Below are positions 1-5,987 of a stretch of 7,491 nucleotides of DNA, in pieces; within the stretch, counting starts at the first letter, position 1; the number at the start of each line of letters is the position of its first letter. The translations under genes were made by a program, and so were the position numbers. Under the pieces are notes generated by a model, which searched no databases, was not told where the DNA came from, and saw nothing but the letters and a program-made list of their open reading frames with translations. The stretch covers positions 1 through 7,491 of the forward strand of contig DJPE01000053.1 in NCBI GenBank assembly GCA_002439705.1. The letters are read 5' to 3'. The stretch comes from Christensenella sp. UBA6420. Lineage in GTDB: Bacteria; Bacillota; Clostridia; Christensenellales; DTU072.

Positions 1-54
1 CCGAGCCAAAATTTCCCTTTATCGAAGATAAAGGGAAATTTTGGCTCGGTTTTT
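1..54 (+). terminator. Long perfect hairpin terminator of an upstream rightward gene
   Basis: Bases 1-23 and 27-49 are exact reverse complements (23 bp) around a 3-base loop (GAA, 24-26). Five Ts follow at 50-54. A stem running straight into a T-tract is the form of an intrinsic terminator for a gene reading rightward from outside the window. The stem is much longer than the usual 7-12 bp and has no mismatch. It touches the window edge, so it may extend further left. A small palindromic repeat element is the main alternative. Confidence 0.75.
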
Positions 55-302
55 AATCGAAAATCTTTGATCTTGTGTAAAAAACTCCCTTGCCTATCGT
101 ATAAAAAACTATCGTAAATTATACGTTTTCCGTAAAAACCGAACCGCCGGGGGCTTTCGTCTTGTTTTTCGCATATCGCTGTTTTTACAATATTAAGGCT
201 ACCGTAATACGGAACAAGGTATCCCTAAATTAAGATTATCTGCGACGGCCTGCCACAAAACGGCGACGGCAAAGCTATAAAGAATTTTTTATTTTTTACA
301 CG
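55..302. other. Intergenic stretch without a recognisable gene
   Basis: This AT-rich spacer lies between two convergent transcription units, each ended by its own terminator. I find no open frame with a ribosome binding site and no tRNA-like or riboswitch-like fold. The only small regularity is an 8-base direct repeat (GCGACGGC at 242-249 and 263-270), which is probably chance. Confidence 0.6.
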
Positions 303-332
303 AAAAAACCGCGGTTCGTTTGCCGCGGTTTT
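303..332 (-). terminator. Intrinsic terminator of the acidic zinc-ribbon gene
   Basis: Arms 305-314 and 323-332 pair over 10 bp with a CCGCGG core and an 8-base loop (315-322). Read leftward, the stem ends in six Ts (complement of 303-308). It lies 25 bases beyond the stop codon of the leftward gene that ends at 358, so it terminates that gene. Confidence 0.85.
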
Positions 333-357
333 CGTCCCGATAAGTTATTTTTTAATT

Positions 358-837
358 TCAAAAGTCGTCGTCTTCGTCTGCCTTATCTTCGTCTTCGTCG
401 TCGTCGCCGTCGTCGGGAATATCCGAGAAATCGTCGTCGGCGTAGGCTTCTTCATCGTACGGTTTTTCTTCTTCTTCTTCGCCTTCTTCCTCTTCTGCAA
501 GGTCTTCCAAAGATATGTTCATATCGTCTTCGGTATCGTCTACGATGTCTTCTTCGGTCACGCCGTCGTCTTCCTCGTCCCAGCTGTCGGGTTCGACGTC
601 GTCGATAGCCGAGCCTTTCTCTTCGTCGGCTCTCGCCGCGGCGCACGCTTCGCACATCTTCTCACCTTCGTTAAGAAAGTTAATTCCGCATACGGGGCAG
701 AGTTCCGCGTCGTCGTCTTCGTCTACGTCCACGTTGCAGGAGATGCCTTTAAGCTCCTGCTTGCATATCTCGCAGTAGTCTTCGTCTTCCAAAATATAGT
801 TAAGTTCGCATCTGGGGCATTTCTTATATTTAGCCAA
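358..837 (-). CDS. Small protein with two CxxC zinc-knuckle pairs and a highly acidic C-terminal tail
   Basis: This 159-residue protein has no family I can name. The N-terminal third holds two zinc-ribbon-like units with the same spacing: C7/C10 with C22/C25, and C47/C50 with C62/C65. Each is CxxC, eleven residues, CxxC, so each probably binds one zinc. From residue 66 onward about 52 of 94 residues are Asp or Glu, ending in a terminal Phe. There is no signal peptide or membrane segment, so it should be cytoplasmic. I place the start at a TTG (835-837) because a perfect GGAGG lies eight bases upstream and the protein then begins directly at the first knuckle. The frame stays open to another TTG at 907-909, but that one lies inside a terminator hairpin. 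The gene has its own promoter (934-962) and terminator (303-332). The layout recalls proteins whose acidic tail mimics nucleic acid, such as the RNA polymerase delta subunit, but that role is only inferred. Confidence 0.8.
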   Translation of the reverse strand: MAKYKKCPRCELNYILEDEDYCEICKQELKGISCNVDVDEDDDAELCPVCGINFLNEGEKMCEACAAARADEEKGSAIDDVEPDSWDEEDDGVTEEDIVDDTEDDMNISLEDLAEEEEGEEEEEKPYDEEAYADDDFSDIPDDGDDDEDEDKADEDDDF

Positions 838-845
838 TTTTACGT

Positions 846-850
846 CCTCC
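846..850 (-). promoter_or_regulatory. Ribosome binding site that fixes the TTG start of the zinc-ribbon gene
   Basis: Read leftward this is GGAGG, followed by an eight-base spacer (838-845) and the TTG at 835-837. No comparable site has good spacing to the longer TTG start at 907-909: the AAAGG there sits only four bases away and within a hairpin. The site therefore supports the 159-residue form of the protein. Confidence 0.75.
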
Positions 851-895
851 GTTTTCGACTTATTGCGGCTATCGATTTTATTATCGTTTCGCCGT

Positions 896-933
896 AAAAA
901 AATATCCAAACTGCCTTTCGGTAATTTGGATAT
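896..933 (-). terminator. Intrinsic terminator of the lipoprotein gene, overlapping the next promoter's start site
   Basis: Read leftward, arms 920-933 and 902-915 form a 14-position stem with one G-T wobble and one mismatch, capped by a GAAA tetraloop (complement of 916-919). A run of seven Ts follows (complement of 896-902). It lies about 60 bases after the lipoprotein stop codon, and no other stem plus T-run is present before it. Its upstream arm abuts the -10 box of the zinc-ribbon promoter. Confidence 0.75.
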
Positions 934-962
934 ATTATATTTACTAAACTTTGTTTTGTAAA
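934..962 (-). promoter_or_regulatory. Sigma-A-type promoter of the zinc-ribbon gene
   Basis: Read leftward: TTTACA (957-962), a 17-base spacer, and a perfect TATAAT (934-939). The predicted start of transcription is near 927, giving a leader of about 90 bases before the TTG at 837. The start falls inside the left arm of the terminator hairpin at 896-933. Confidence 0.75.
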
Positions 963-992
963 CTGATTTTTTGTAATTTTACGCTATTTTTT

Positions 993-2381
993 TCAGAACG
1001 CCGCTATAATGTCGGTTTGGGTGATTATTCCGAGAATTTTTTCCTTGCCTTCGGCGGGTTTTTCTTCGTCGATTACGTAGTAATAAGCGTTATTGGAAAC
1101 GTTGGAATTCATGTAATACAGCACGTTGCCGACCTTTTCTATATTAGTGTAGTTCTTGGAGAATTTACCCGAGAAGATTTTGGTTTCGTTACCTTCCACG
1201 AACTTCCATCCTTCGCCGTCCTTTTCGAGAATGGTTATTTTACGGAGAACGCTGTTGCTGTCGAGATACCACAAAACCACGCTGTCGGAGGTTTCTTCTA
1301 TATCGAACACGGTAATGGTACTGCCCACGTTAAGGCTGCGGATAGTGTCGGTGCCCTGTACTCTCGTCCCGTCGGCGTTAAAAGCGTCGAGCTTGGTGGA
1401 CGCGTATCCTAAATAATAGTCGCCGGCTTTATAGAACTTCGTGTAGGCAAGGTTCGTGGTGGAAGAGCTGTTCTGAGTGAAACGCTTTTCGTTATCTTTG
1501 TTATAAGTGAACGTAGCCTTGTCGAACGCAGTCGCGTAGAAACCTTCTTCGGGATTACCCTGTGCGTCGTCTTTCTTGGAGTAGAACACTTTTACGCTGT
1601 CGCCTTCGTCTATCACGGACACGATGCCGAACGTGTACTTAACGTCGGTCTTGCCGAAAAGTTCCGCGCTCAATATGGTCTTGGCTTCGCCGCCTGCGAG
1701 CGGATAAACTTTCATGGCGTAGTTAGACGTGTCGCTGTCTACATAAACGTTATAGTAGATATAGTTATCGTCCATGACGTATCCGGTAAGAATGCTCGAT
1801 TCTATCGTGGTGACGTCGAACTTCTTGGAGTTAAGGTCGACGGAGTAGATGCCGTTGTTTCTTATATAAACCAACTTGTCGCCGACTACCTTGAACACGG
1901 TGCTGTGGCTGTCGAATTCCGCCACGACTTTGGTATCGGTGCCGTCTACCTTGGTGCGCATGATTACGCCGCAGGAAGTCTTCGCATTTCCGTCGCCGTC
2001 AAGGTCTGTACTCGTGGTGGCGTAGTAGATATAATCGTTCGAAATATAAATTCCGCCGTAGGTGGTGTCTGTGCCGTAAACGTTTTTCGGGACGATTATC
2101 GTAGCTTCGCCGTCGGGCGCGCCGTCCTTTAACGCGACTCTCGCTATCGAGCCTTTAACCACGTTGCCGAACGTGTTGTCGACGGATTCTCCCGCGTAGC
2201 CGTTAATGAAGTAAAGGTAATCGCCGTAAACTACGGTCATACCGCCGTTGCTGCTGACCTTATCGCTGAAATTCGTAGGAATAGCGTTTTGTTTAAGACT
2301 CTCGGTACAACCCGCAAGGAGACCTATGCACGTCGCGAGAGCCAATATCACCGTAACGGTTATAAGCAATTTCTTTTTCAT
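993..2381 (-). CDS. Secreted lipoprotein with propeller-like repeats (DUF5050-like)
   Basis: This 462-residue protein begins with a lysine-rich start (MKKK), a hydrophobic stretch and a lipobox, LAGC, with the lipidated cysteine at 25. It should therefore be anchored to the outer face of the membrane. The rest has recurring short aromatic strands: YGDYLYFING near 52, SNDYIYYA near 114, VGDKLVYI near 166, DDNYIYYN near 208, and VGNVLYYM near 420. This D-x-hydrophobic-Y-Y pattern is typical of beta-propeller-like extracellular domains such as DUF5050 in Bacillota. I see no catalytic motif; a binding or scaffold role is possible but not shown. The ATG is preceded by GGAG (complement of 2387-2390) five bases away. 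It has its own promoter (2425-2453) and the terminator at 896-933, so it is probably transcribed alone. The lipoprotein call is secure; the family assignment is tentative. Confidence 0.88.
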   Translation of the reverse strand: MKKKLLITVTVILALATCIGLLAGCTESLKQNAIPTNFSDKVSSNGGMTVVYGDYLYFINGYAGESVDNTFGNVVKGSIARVALKDGAPDGEATIIVPKNVYGTDTTYGGIYISNDYIYYATTSTDLDGDGNAKTSCGVIMRTKVDGTDTKVVAEFDSHSTVFKVVGDKLVYIRNNGIYSVDLNSKKFDVTTIESSILTGYVMDDNYIYYNVYVDSDTSNYAMKVYPLAGGEAKTILSAELFGKTDVKYTFGIVSVIDEGDSVKVFYSKKDDAQGNPEEGFYATAFDKATFTYNKDNEKRFTQNSSSTTNLAYTKFYKAGDYYLGYASTKLDAFNADGTRVQGTDTIRSLNVGSTITVFDIEETSDSVVLWYLDSNSVLRKITILEKDGEGWKFVEGNETKIFSGKFSKNYTNIEKVGNVLYYMNSNVSNNAYYYVIDEEKPAEGKEKILGIITQTDIIAAF

Positions 2382-2424
2382 ACTTTCTCCAATTACAAAA
2401 AATTACTGAATTATAAGCCTAATT

Positions 2425-2453
2425 AGTATATAACAAAAAGCTTTGAATTGCAA
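2425..2453 (-). promoter_or_regulatory. Probable promoter of the lipoprotein gene
   Basis: Read leftward: TTGCAA (2448-2453), a 17-base spacer, and TATACT (2425-2430), matching the sigma-A consensus at 9 of 12 positions. The predicted transcript begins near 2418, about 37 bases before the ATG. A second TATAAT closer to the gene lacks a matching -35 box. Confidence 0.65.
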
Positions 2454-2689
2454 TAACTTTTCGCATATTTGTATAGGAAGCGTCCAAAGTACGTTCCTTT
2501 ACGTCGCCAAAAAAGGAAAAAAGAATTAAAAAACCGACTTTTATCCGAACAAACCGAAAAAGCGGATACGGTAATTTAATTTTTTGCGACTTTTGCGAAA
2601 ACGTCGTCTACCGTACTCAGTACGCCTACGCCTTGTTTTCGCAAAAAAAATAAACGCAATCTACCCGTTCCTAATTTTCATAATAAATA
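2454..2689. other. Divergent intergenic region, no gene seen
   Basis: The stretch separates the leftward lipoprotein promoter from the rightward membrane-protein promoter. It is AT-rich with no supported coding frame. It holds the long inverted repeat at 2591-2646 (listed separately), a weaker imperfect hairpin (2476-2483 with 2491-2497, one bulged base), and a 6-bp inverted repeat with arms reading TATCCG and CGGATA near 2540-2566. No terminator with a proper T-run was seen in either direction. Confidence 0.55.
2591..2646. repeat. Inverted repeat with 12-bp perfect arms and an inner palindrome
   Basis: Bases 2591-2602 and 2635-2646 are exact reverse complements (core GCGAAAAC / GTTTTCGC). 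The 32-base loop contains a second small hairpin, CGTAC-TCA-GTACG (2612-2624). The element is followed by As on the right and preceded by Ts on the left, so a T-run lies on the wrong side for a terminator in either direction. A cruciform, a structured RNA, or one copy of a dispersed palindromic repeat would all fit. Copy number cannot be judged from a single window. Confidence 0.6.
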
Positions 2690-2718
2690 TTGACGATATA
2701 ATAAAATAATGCTAAAAT
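2690..2718 (+). promoter_or_regulatory. Sigma-A-type promoter of the duplicated membrane-protein gene
   Basis: TTGACG (2690-2695), a 17-base spacer, and TAAAAT (2713-2718). Transcription should start near 2725, leaving a leader of about 20 bases that contains the ribosome binding site. Confidence 0.75.
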
Positions 2719-2744
2719 ATATCTATTGACACGGAGGTAATAAA

Positions 2745-3098
2745 GTGGAACAGCAACAATTACAGGCTACGCGCAGAAGAAGAAGTTTGAAATCGTGTTT
2801 TTCGGGCACGGCGGGAAAGTTTTTTTCCCTTCGTTTGGGTCTTATGTTGTTGGCAATAATACCTTTCGTCGGACTTCCGAATTCCTTGTGCATCTGGGAA
2901 AGATATAAATGTAAGAATACGCAAATTGTAGGTATGCCCCTGCAATTCACGGGAAGAGCGGGAGAATTGTTAAAGAAGATAATAGTATGGGGCTTTTTTA
3001 CGGTAATCACGATAGGCATCTACGGTTTGGTAATGGCTCCGCTCCGCTACGAACAGTGGAAAACGGAACATACTATTTTCGGACCGGTGACTTTATAA
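2745..3098 (+). CDS. Small membrane protein made of two tandem 49-residue modules (DUF898-like)
   Basis: This 117-residue protein starts at GTG, with GGAGG (2733-2737) seven bases upstream. After a basic N-terminus (RRRR at 10-13) come two modules in tandem, about 19-67 and 68-117, which align without gaps. Each opens with F-[ST]-G-x-A-G, has one hydrophobic segment of about 20 residues, then a charged stretch with Arg, Tyr and Lys, and ends in a short G-x-P or G-P segment. The second module, with ITIGIYG and W-K-T-E-H-T, resembles the modules of DUF898 (YjgN-type) membrane proteins, which are usually longer. Two transmembrane helices are likely. No catalytic residues are evident and the function is unknown. 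It has its own promoter (2690-2718) and terminator (3128-3153), so it appears to be a single-gene unit. Confidence 0.82.
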   Translation: MEQQQLQATRRRRSLKSCFSGTAGKFFSLRLGLMLLAIIPFVGLPNSLCIWERYKCKNTQIVGMPLQFTGRAGELLKKIIVWGFFTVITIGIYGLVMAPLRYEQWKTEHTIFGPVTL

Positions 3099-3127
3099 GA
3101 TTGCCGCATTCGGACAGGTTATAAAAG

Positions 3128-3153
3128 AAGGGAAGCTCGGGCTTTCCTTTTTT
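3128..3153 (+). terminator. Intrinsic terminator of the small membrane-protein gene
   Basis: Arms 3128-3136 and 3141-3149 form a 9-bp stem with one G-T wobble and a TCGG loop, running into six Ts (3148-3153). It starts 30 bases after the stop codon at 3096-3098. It isolates this gene from uvrC, which needs its own promoter. Confidence 0.85.
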
Positions 3154-3216
3154 AATGCGTTTGCGGATACTTCTACGGCGGCGTAAAGAAAGGCTTTGAG
3201 TACGCTTTCGTAACAG

Positions 3217-3245
3217 TTGAAAATCACGAGTAATAATGGTATCAT
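3217..3245 (+). promoter_or_regulatory. Extended -10 promoter placed for a leaderless uvrC transcript
   Basis: TTGAAA (3217-3222), a 17-base spacer, and TATCAT (3240-3245), with the extended -10 element TG at 3237-3238. The last base of the -10 box is seven bases before the A of the uvrC ATG (3252), so transcription should start at or within a base or two of that A. There is no Shine-Dalgarno sequence in the space between. Confidence 0.65.
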
Positions 3246-3251
3246 TGTAAT

Positions 3252-5063
3252 ATGAGCGTTATCAGTGACAAACTTGCCACGCTGCCAGAACAAAGCGGCG
3301 TATATATAATGCTTGACGAGTACGACAACGTACTCTACGTCGGCAAAGCCAAAATTCTCAAAAACAGGGTCAGACAGTATTTTCATAAGAGCGTCAAGAA
3401 CGATAAAACGATGGCTCTCGTCGATAAGATTAAGAATTTCCGCTATATAATCACGCCCAACGAGTACGAAGCGTTGATTCTGGAAAACAACTTAATCAAG
3501 GAATACAATCCGCCGTACAATATTCTTCTTAAAGACGACAAGACATATCCTTATATAAGGATAAACGTTAAGGAAAAATATCCGAGAATAGAAGTCTGCT
3601 ACAAATTAAGAAGCGACGGGGCAAAATATTTCGGACCGTATATGCTCGGTATCTCGGTACGAGATATAATGGAAGTTATCGAAGCGGTTTTTCCGTTAAG
3701 GACGTGCCGCAATATGCCGAAGAAGGAATGTCTTAATTACCATCTGAAAAAGTGCCTTGCGCCGTGCGTGGGCAAAGTCACCCCCGAAGAGTACGGAAAG
3801 GTAGTTAAGGACGTAATAAAGTTTCTTAACGGCGACGACGCGTTCGTATCGGAACTTATCGCGAACAAGATGAAGAAGTTTGCCGAGATGGAAGAATTCG
3901 AACTCGCTCTGCATTACAGAAACGTATCCGAGATACTCGAAAAACTCGTCAGAAAACAAACTATCCCGTTCAAGCAAGACGTAAATATAGACGTGTTCAC
4001 GTTCGCCACGAACGGTATGTATTCGGTAGTCAACTGTTTTGCCGTAAGGGGCGGCAAGTTTTTGGGCGGCGACAATTATCCTTATTATGAAGTGGAAAAA
4101 AGCAACTGCCTTGCTTCATTTATTATGCAGTATTACGAAAAAAATCCCGTTTTGTGCAACGAGATTATCGTCAGCGAAGATTTGGAATTCAAGGCGGAAT
4201 TAGCCGATTATCTGAGCGAAAAAGCGGGCAAAAAAATAAATATCACCACGCCTACGGGCGGCATAAGAAAGCAGCTCGTCGAAATGGGCGAAACCAACTG
4301 CGCCGAGTATCTGTCGCGGCAACTCGAACACTTCAATAAGTATCAGGAGATGACGAAAGGGGCTGTCGCGCAACTTATGGAAACGCTGAATTTGCCGTGT
4401 CTGCCGAGAAGAATGGAGTGTTACGATATTTCGCACATCAGCGGCACCAACAAGGTAGCGAGTATGGTAGTCTTTATCGACGGCGAAAAATCGTCTAAAA
4501 ACTACCGCCACTTCAAGATAAGAACGGTGCATGGTAATAACGATTTCGCGTCCATGTACGAAGCTCTGTCGAGAAGACTCTCTAAAATCGGCAAGTCGGA
4601 AGATTTATCTTTTAACGCAAAACCCGACCTTATAGTAATAGACGGTGGCAAAGGACAACTTACCTACGCCCTTAAAGCGGCGGAAGACGCAGGCGTGAAC
4701 GTGAACTTTATAAGCCTTGCGAAAAGGGAAGAAGAAGTCTTTTTACCCGGTAGAGAAGACAGCGTAATTCTTCCGCGGAACAGCCTTGCGTTAAAACTTA
4801 TAGTAAGGATAAGGGACGAGGCGCACCGCTTCGCCATTACCCATCACAGGAATTTAAGACTGAAACAGATGACGGAAACCGAGCTTACGAAAATCCCCGG
4901 CATAGGCAAAGAGAAAGCGAAAATCTTACTCGGAGCGTTTAAGAAAATCGACGCCATCTCTGCGGCTACGGAAGAAGAACTCGCCGCGGTAAAGGGCATA
5001 TCTAAAAAAGACGCCAAAGAAATAAAGCGGTATTACGAAGGAGAAAACGATGCTAAAATATAA
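3252..5063 (+). CDS. uvrC: Excinuclease ABC subunit C
   Basis: UvrC makes both incisions beside a DNA lesion after UvrA and UvrB have located it. The 603 residues match the usual length. In order: an N-terminal GIY-YIG nuclease for the 3' cut (GVYIM at 16-20, LYVGKA at 28-33, and the likely metal-binding Glu78 in LILEN); four cysteines at 152, 160, 168 and 172, matching the iron-sulfur site known in UvrC; a UVR domain for UvrB contact (about 204-238); the RNase H-like nuclease for the 5' cut (Asp392 in CYDISH, Asp464 in VIDGGKGQ, Asp522 and His525 in RDEAHR); and paired helix-hairpin-helix motifs (about 545-598, IPGIGKEKA and VKGISKKDA). All key residues are present. No ribosome binding site precedes the ATG, whereas a promoter suited to a leaderless transcript does. 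The last 14 bases overlap the next gene. Confidence 0.97.
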   Translation: MSVISDKLATLPEQSGVYIMLDEYDNVLYVGKAKILKNRVRQYFHKSVKNDKTMALVDKIKNFRYIITPNEYEALILENNLIKEYNPPYNILLKDDKTYPYIRINVKEKYPRIEVCYKLRSDGAKYFGPYMLGISVRDIMEVIEAVFPLRTCRNMPKKECLNYHLKKCLAPCVGKVTPEEYGKVVKDVIKFLNGDDAFVSELIANKMKKFAEMEEFELALHYRNVSEILEKLVRKQTIPFKQDVNIDVFTFATNGMYSVVNCFAVRGGKFLGGDNYPYYEVEKSNCLASFIMQYYEKNPVLCNEIIVSEDLEFKAELADYLSEKAGKKINITTPTGGIRKQLVEMGETNCAEYLSRQLEHFNKYQEMTKGAVAQLMETLNLPCLPRRMECYDISHISGTNKVASMVVFIDGEKSSKNYRHFKIRTVHGNNDFASMYEALSRRLSKIGKSEDLSFNAKPDLIVIDGGKGQLTYALKAAEDAGVNVNFISLAKREEEVFLPGREDSVILPRNSLALKLIVRIRDEAHRFAITHHRNLRLKQMTETELTKIPGIGKEKAKILLGAFKKIDAISAATEEELAAVKGISKKDAKEIKRYYEGENDAKI

Positions 5064-5868
5064 ACTTATTTGCAGCGACCTTGATGACACTCTCATTACG
5101 TCGGAAGCTAAACTTACCGAAAGGACGAAAGACGCCGTAAGGCGGTATAAGGACGCGGGCGGCAGGTTCTGCATAGTGACGGGCAGAATGACGCCCGGGG
5201 CAATTCCGATATGCAAAGAGCTTGGTTTGGATACCGAAACCGCTACTTACCAGGGTGCGGTCGTCACCGACTTGTCCACCGGGGAAGTGATTTTCAAGAC
5301 GGTAATCGATAACGATAAAGCGGTGAAGATATTGAGATACATAGAAAGTAAAGGCTTCTATTGTCAGACCTATTCGGGCGACGAATTCTGGACGCAAAAA
5401 GCGGGAGAGCATACCGTCTTGTACGGCAAACTGTCTTCAGCCCGTTACAGAGAAACCGTCGTACCGCTCAGCGAAGCTGTGGAAAAAGAGAAGTTGGAAC
5501 CGCCGAAAATTCTCATTATGGCGGAACCCGAAAAAGTCCCCGCTTTCAAAGAAGAACTCATAGAAAAATTCGGCGACGATTTTCTTATCAACACGTCAAA
5601 ACCTTTCATTATTGAGATAATTCCGAAAAACATCAGTAAGGCGAAAGCGGTAGAAAGCATAGCGAAAAGACACGGAATAAAGAGAGAAGAAATTATCTGC
5701 GTCGGCGACTCGGAAAACGACCTTACCATGCTTACTTACGCGGGACTCGGCGTCGCCGTAAATAACGCGTCCGACTATGTAAAAAGTTTCGTCAAAGTAG
5801 TCGCCCCCGACAACAATTCCGACGGCGTGGCGTGGGTAATAGACAATTACGGCTTGCAGGAAGAGTAG
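5050..5868 (+). CDS. Cof-type HAD-IIB family phosphatase
   Basis: This 272-residue protein is of normal length for the Cof/YidA group of HAD phosphatases, cytoplasmic enzymes that use a catalytic Asp and magnesium to remove phosphate from sugar phosphates, nucleotides or cofactors. All four motifs are present: I, DLDDT with nucleophile Asp10 and Asp12; II, VTGR with Thr44; III, Lys197 in NISKAKA; IV, GDSEND with Asp220 and Asp224. The cap domain (roughly 85-185) sits between motifs II and III, as in class IIB. The substrate cannot be read from sequence. The ATG overlaps uvrC by 14 bases and has AAGGAG (5038-5043) six bases upstream inside uvrC, so the two are co-transcribed and probably translationally coupled. 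A probable terminator follows at 5897-5934. Confidence 0.94.
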   Translation: MLKYKLICSDLDDTLITSEAKLTERTKDAVRRYKDAGGRFCIVTGRMTPGAIPICKELGLDTETATYQGAVVTDLSTGEVIFKTVIDNDKAVKILRYIESKGFYCQTYSGDEFWTQKAGEHTVLYGKLSSARYRETVVPLSEAVEKEKLEPPKILIMAEPEKVPAFKEELIEKFGDDFLINTSKPFIIEIIPKNISKAKAVESIAKRHGIKREEIICVGDSENDLTMLTYAGLGVAVNNASDYVKSFVKVVAPDNNSDGVAWVIDNYGLQEE

Positions 5869-5896
5869 CTTGCGGTAAGGCAAAAATCGACAGAAA

Positions 5897-5934
5897 GTTC
5901 CGTTCGTAAGGAGCATAAACGGAACCCCTTTTTT
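5897..5934 (+). terminator. Probable terminator after the HAD gene, possibly leaky
   Basis: Arms 5897-5904 and 5918-5925 (GTTCCGTT / AACGGAAC) pair over 8 bp with a 13-base loop. Six Ts at 5929-5934 follow, but three Cs separate them from the stem. The wide loop and the gap suggest incomplete termination, which would allow some reading into murB. Confidence 0.6.
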
Positions 5935-5958
5935 ATAGAATATGGATAGTCGGCGTAG

Positions 5959-5987
5959 TTGACTAAAATCTGTAAAGAAGGTATAAT
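5959..5987 (+). promoter_or_regulatory. Consensus promoter whose -10 box touches the murB start codon
   Basis: TTGACT (5959-5964), a 17-base spacer, and a perfect TATAAT (5982-5987). The murB ATG begins at the next base. Transcription would be expected near 5994, which is after the start codon. The same bases also hold the murB ribosome binding site (AAGAAGG, 5975-5981, six bases before ATG). The sequence match is strong but its role is uncertain. Confidence 0.5.

Noticed and set aside
242..270. Direct repeat GCGACGGC, considered as a CRISPR or binding-site repeat.
   Set aside because: Only two 8-base copies in a GC-rich patch, with no third copy or palindrome.
515..778. A rightward serine-rich open frame opposite the acidic tail.
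   Set aside because: It is the reverse complement of Asp/Glu codons, has no ribosome binding site and is a shadow of the acidic gene.
996..1040. The lipoprotein C-terminus (ILGIITQTDIIAAF) looks like the end of a CBS domain.
   Set aside because: Only about 14 residues match and no full CBS pair precedes them; the rest of the protein is of the propeller-like type.
951..1412. A 153-residue rightward open frame across the lipoprotein 3' end.
   Set aside because: It is antisense to a gene with clear family features, crosses the terminator/promoter region and has no start signal.
2401..2424. A second TATAAT near the lipoprotein start (leftward).
   Set aside because: No -35 box at suitable distance (the aligned hexamer is TTTTGT); the upstream pair at 2425-2453 is better.
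2476..2497. Imperfect hairpin followed by three Ts, considered as a terminator.
   Set aside because: The stem has a bulge, the T-run is too short and no rightward gene precedes it.
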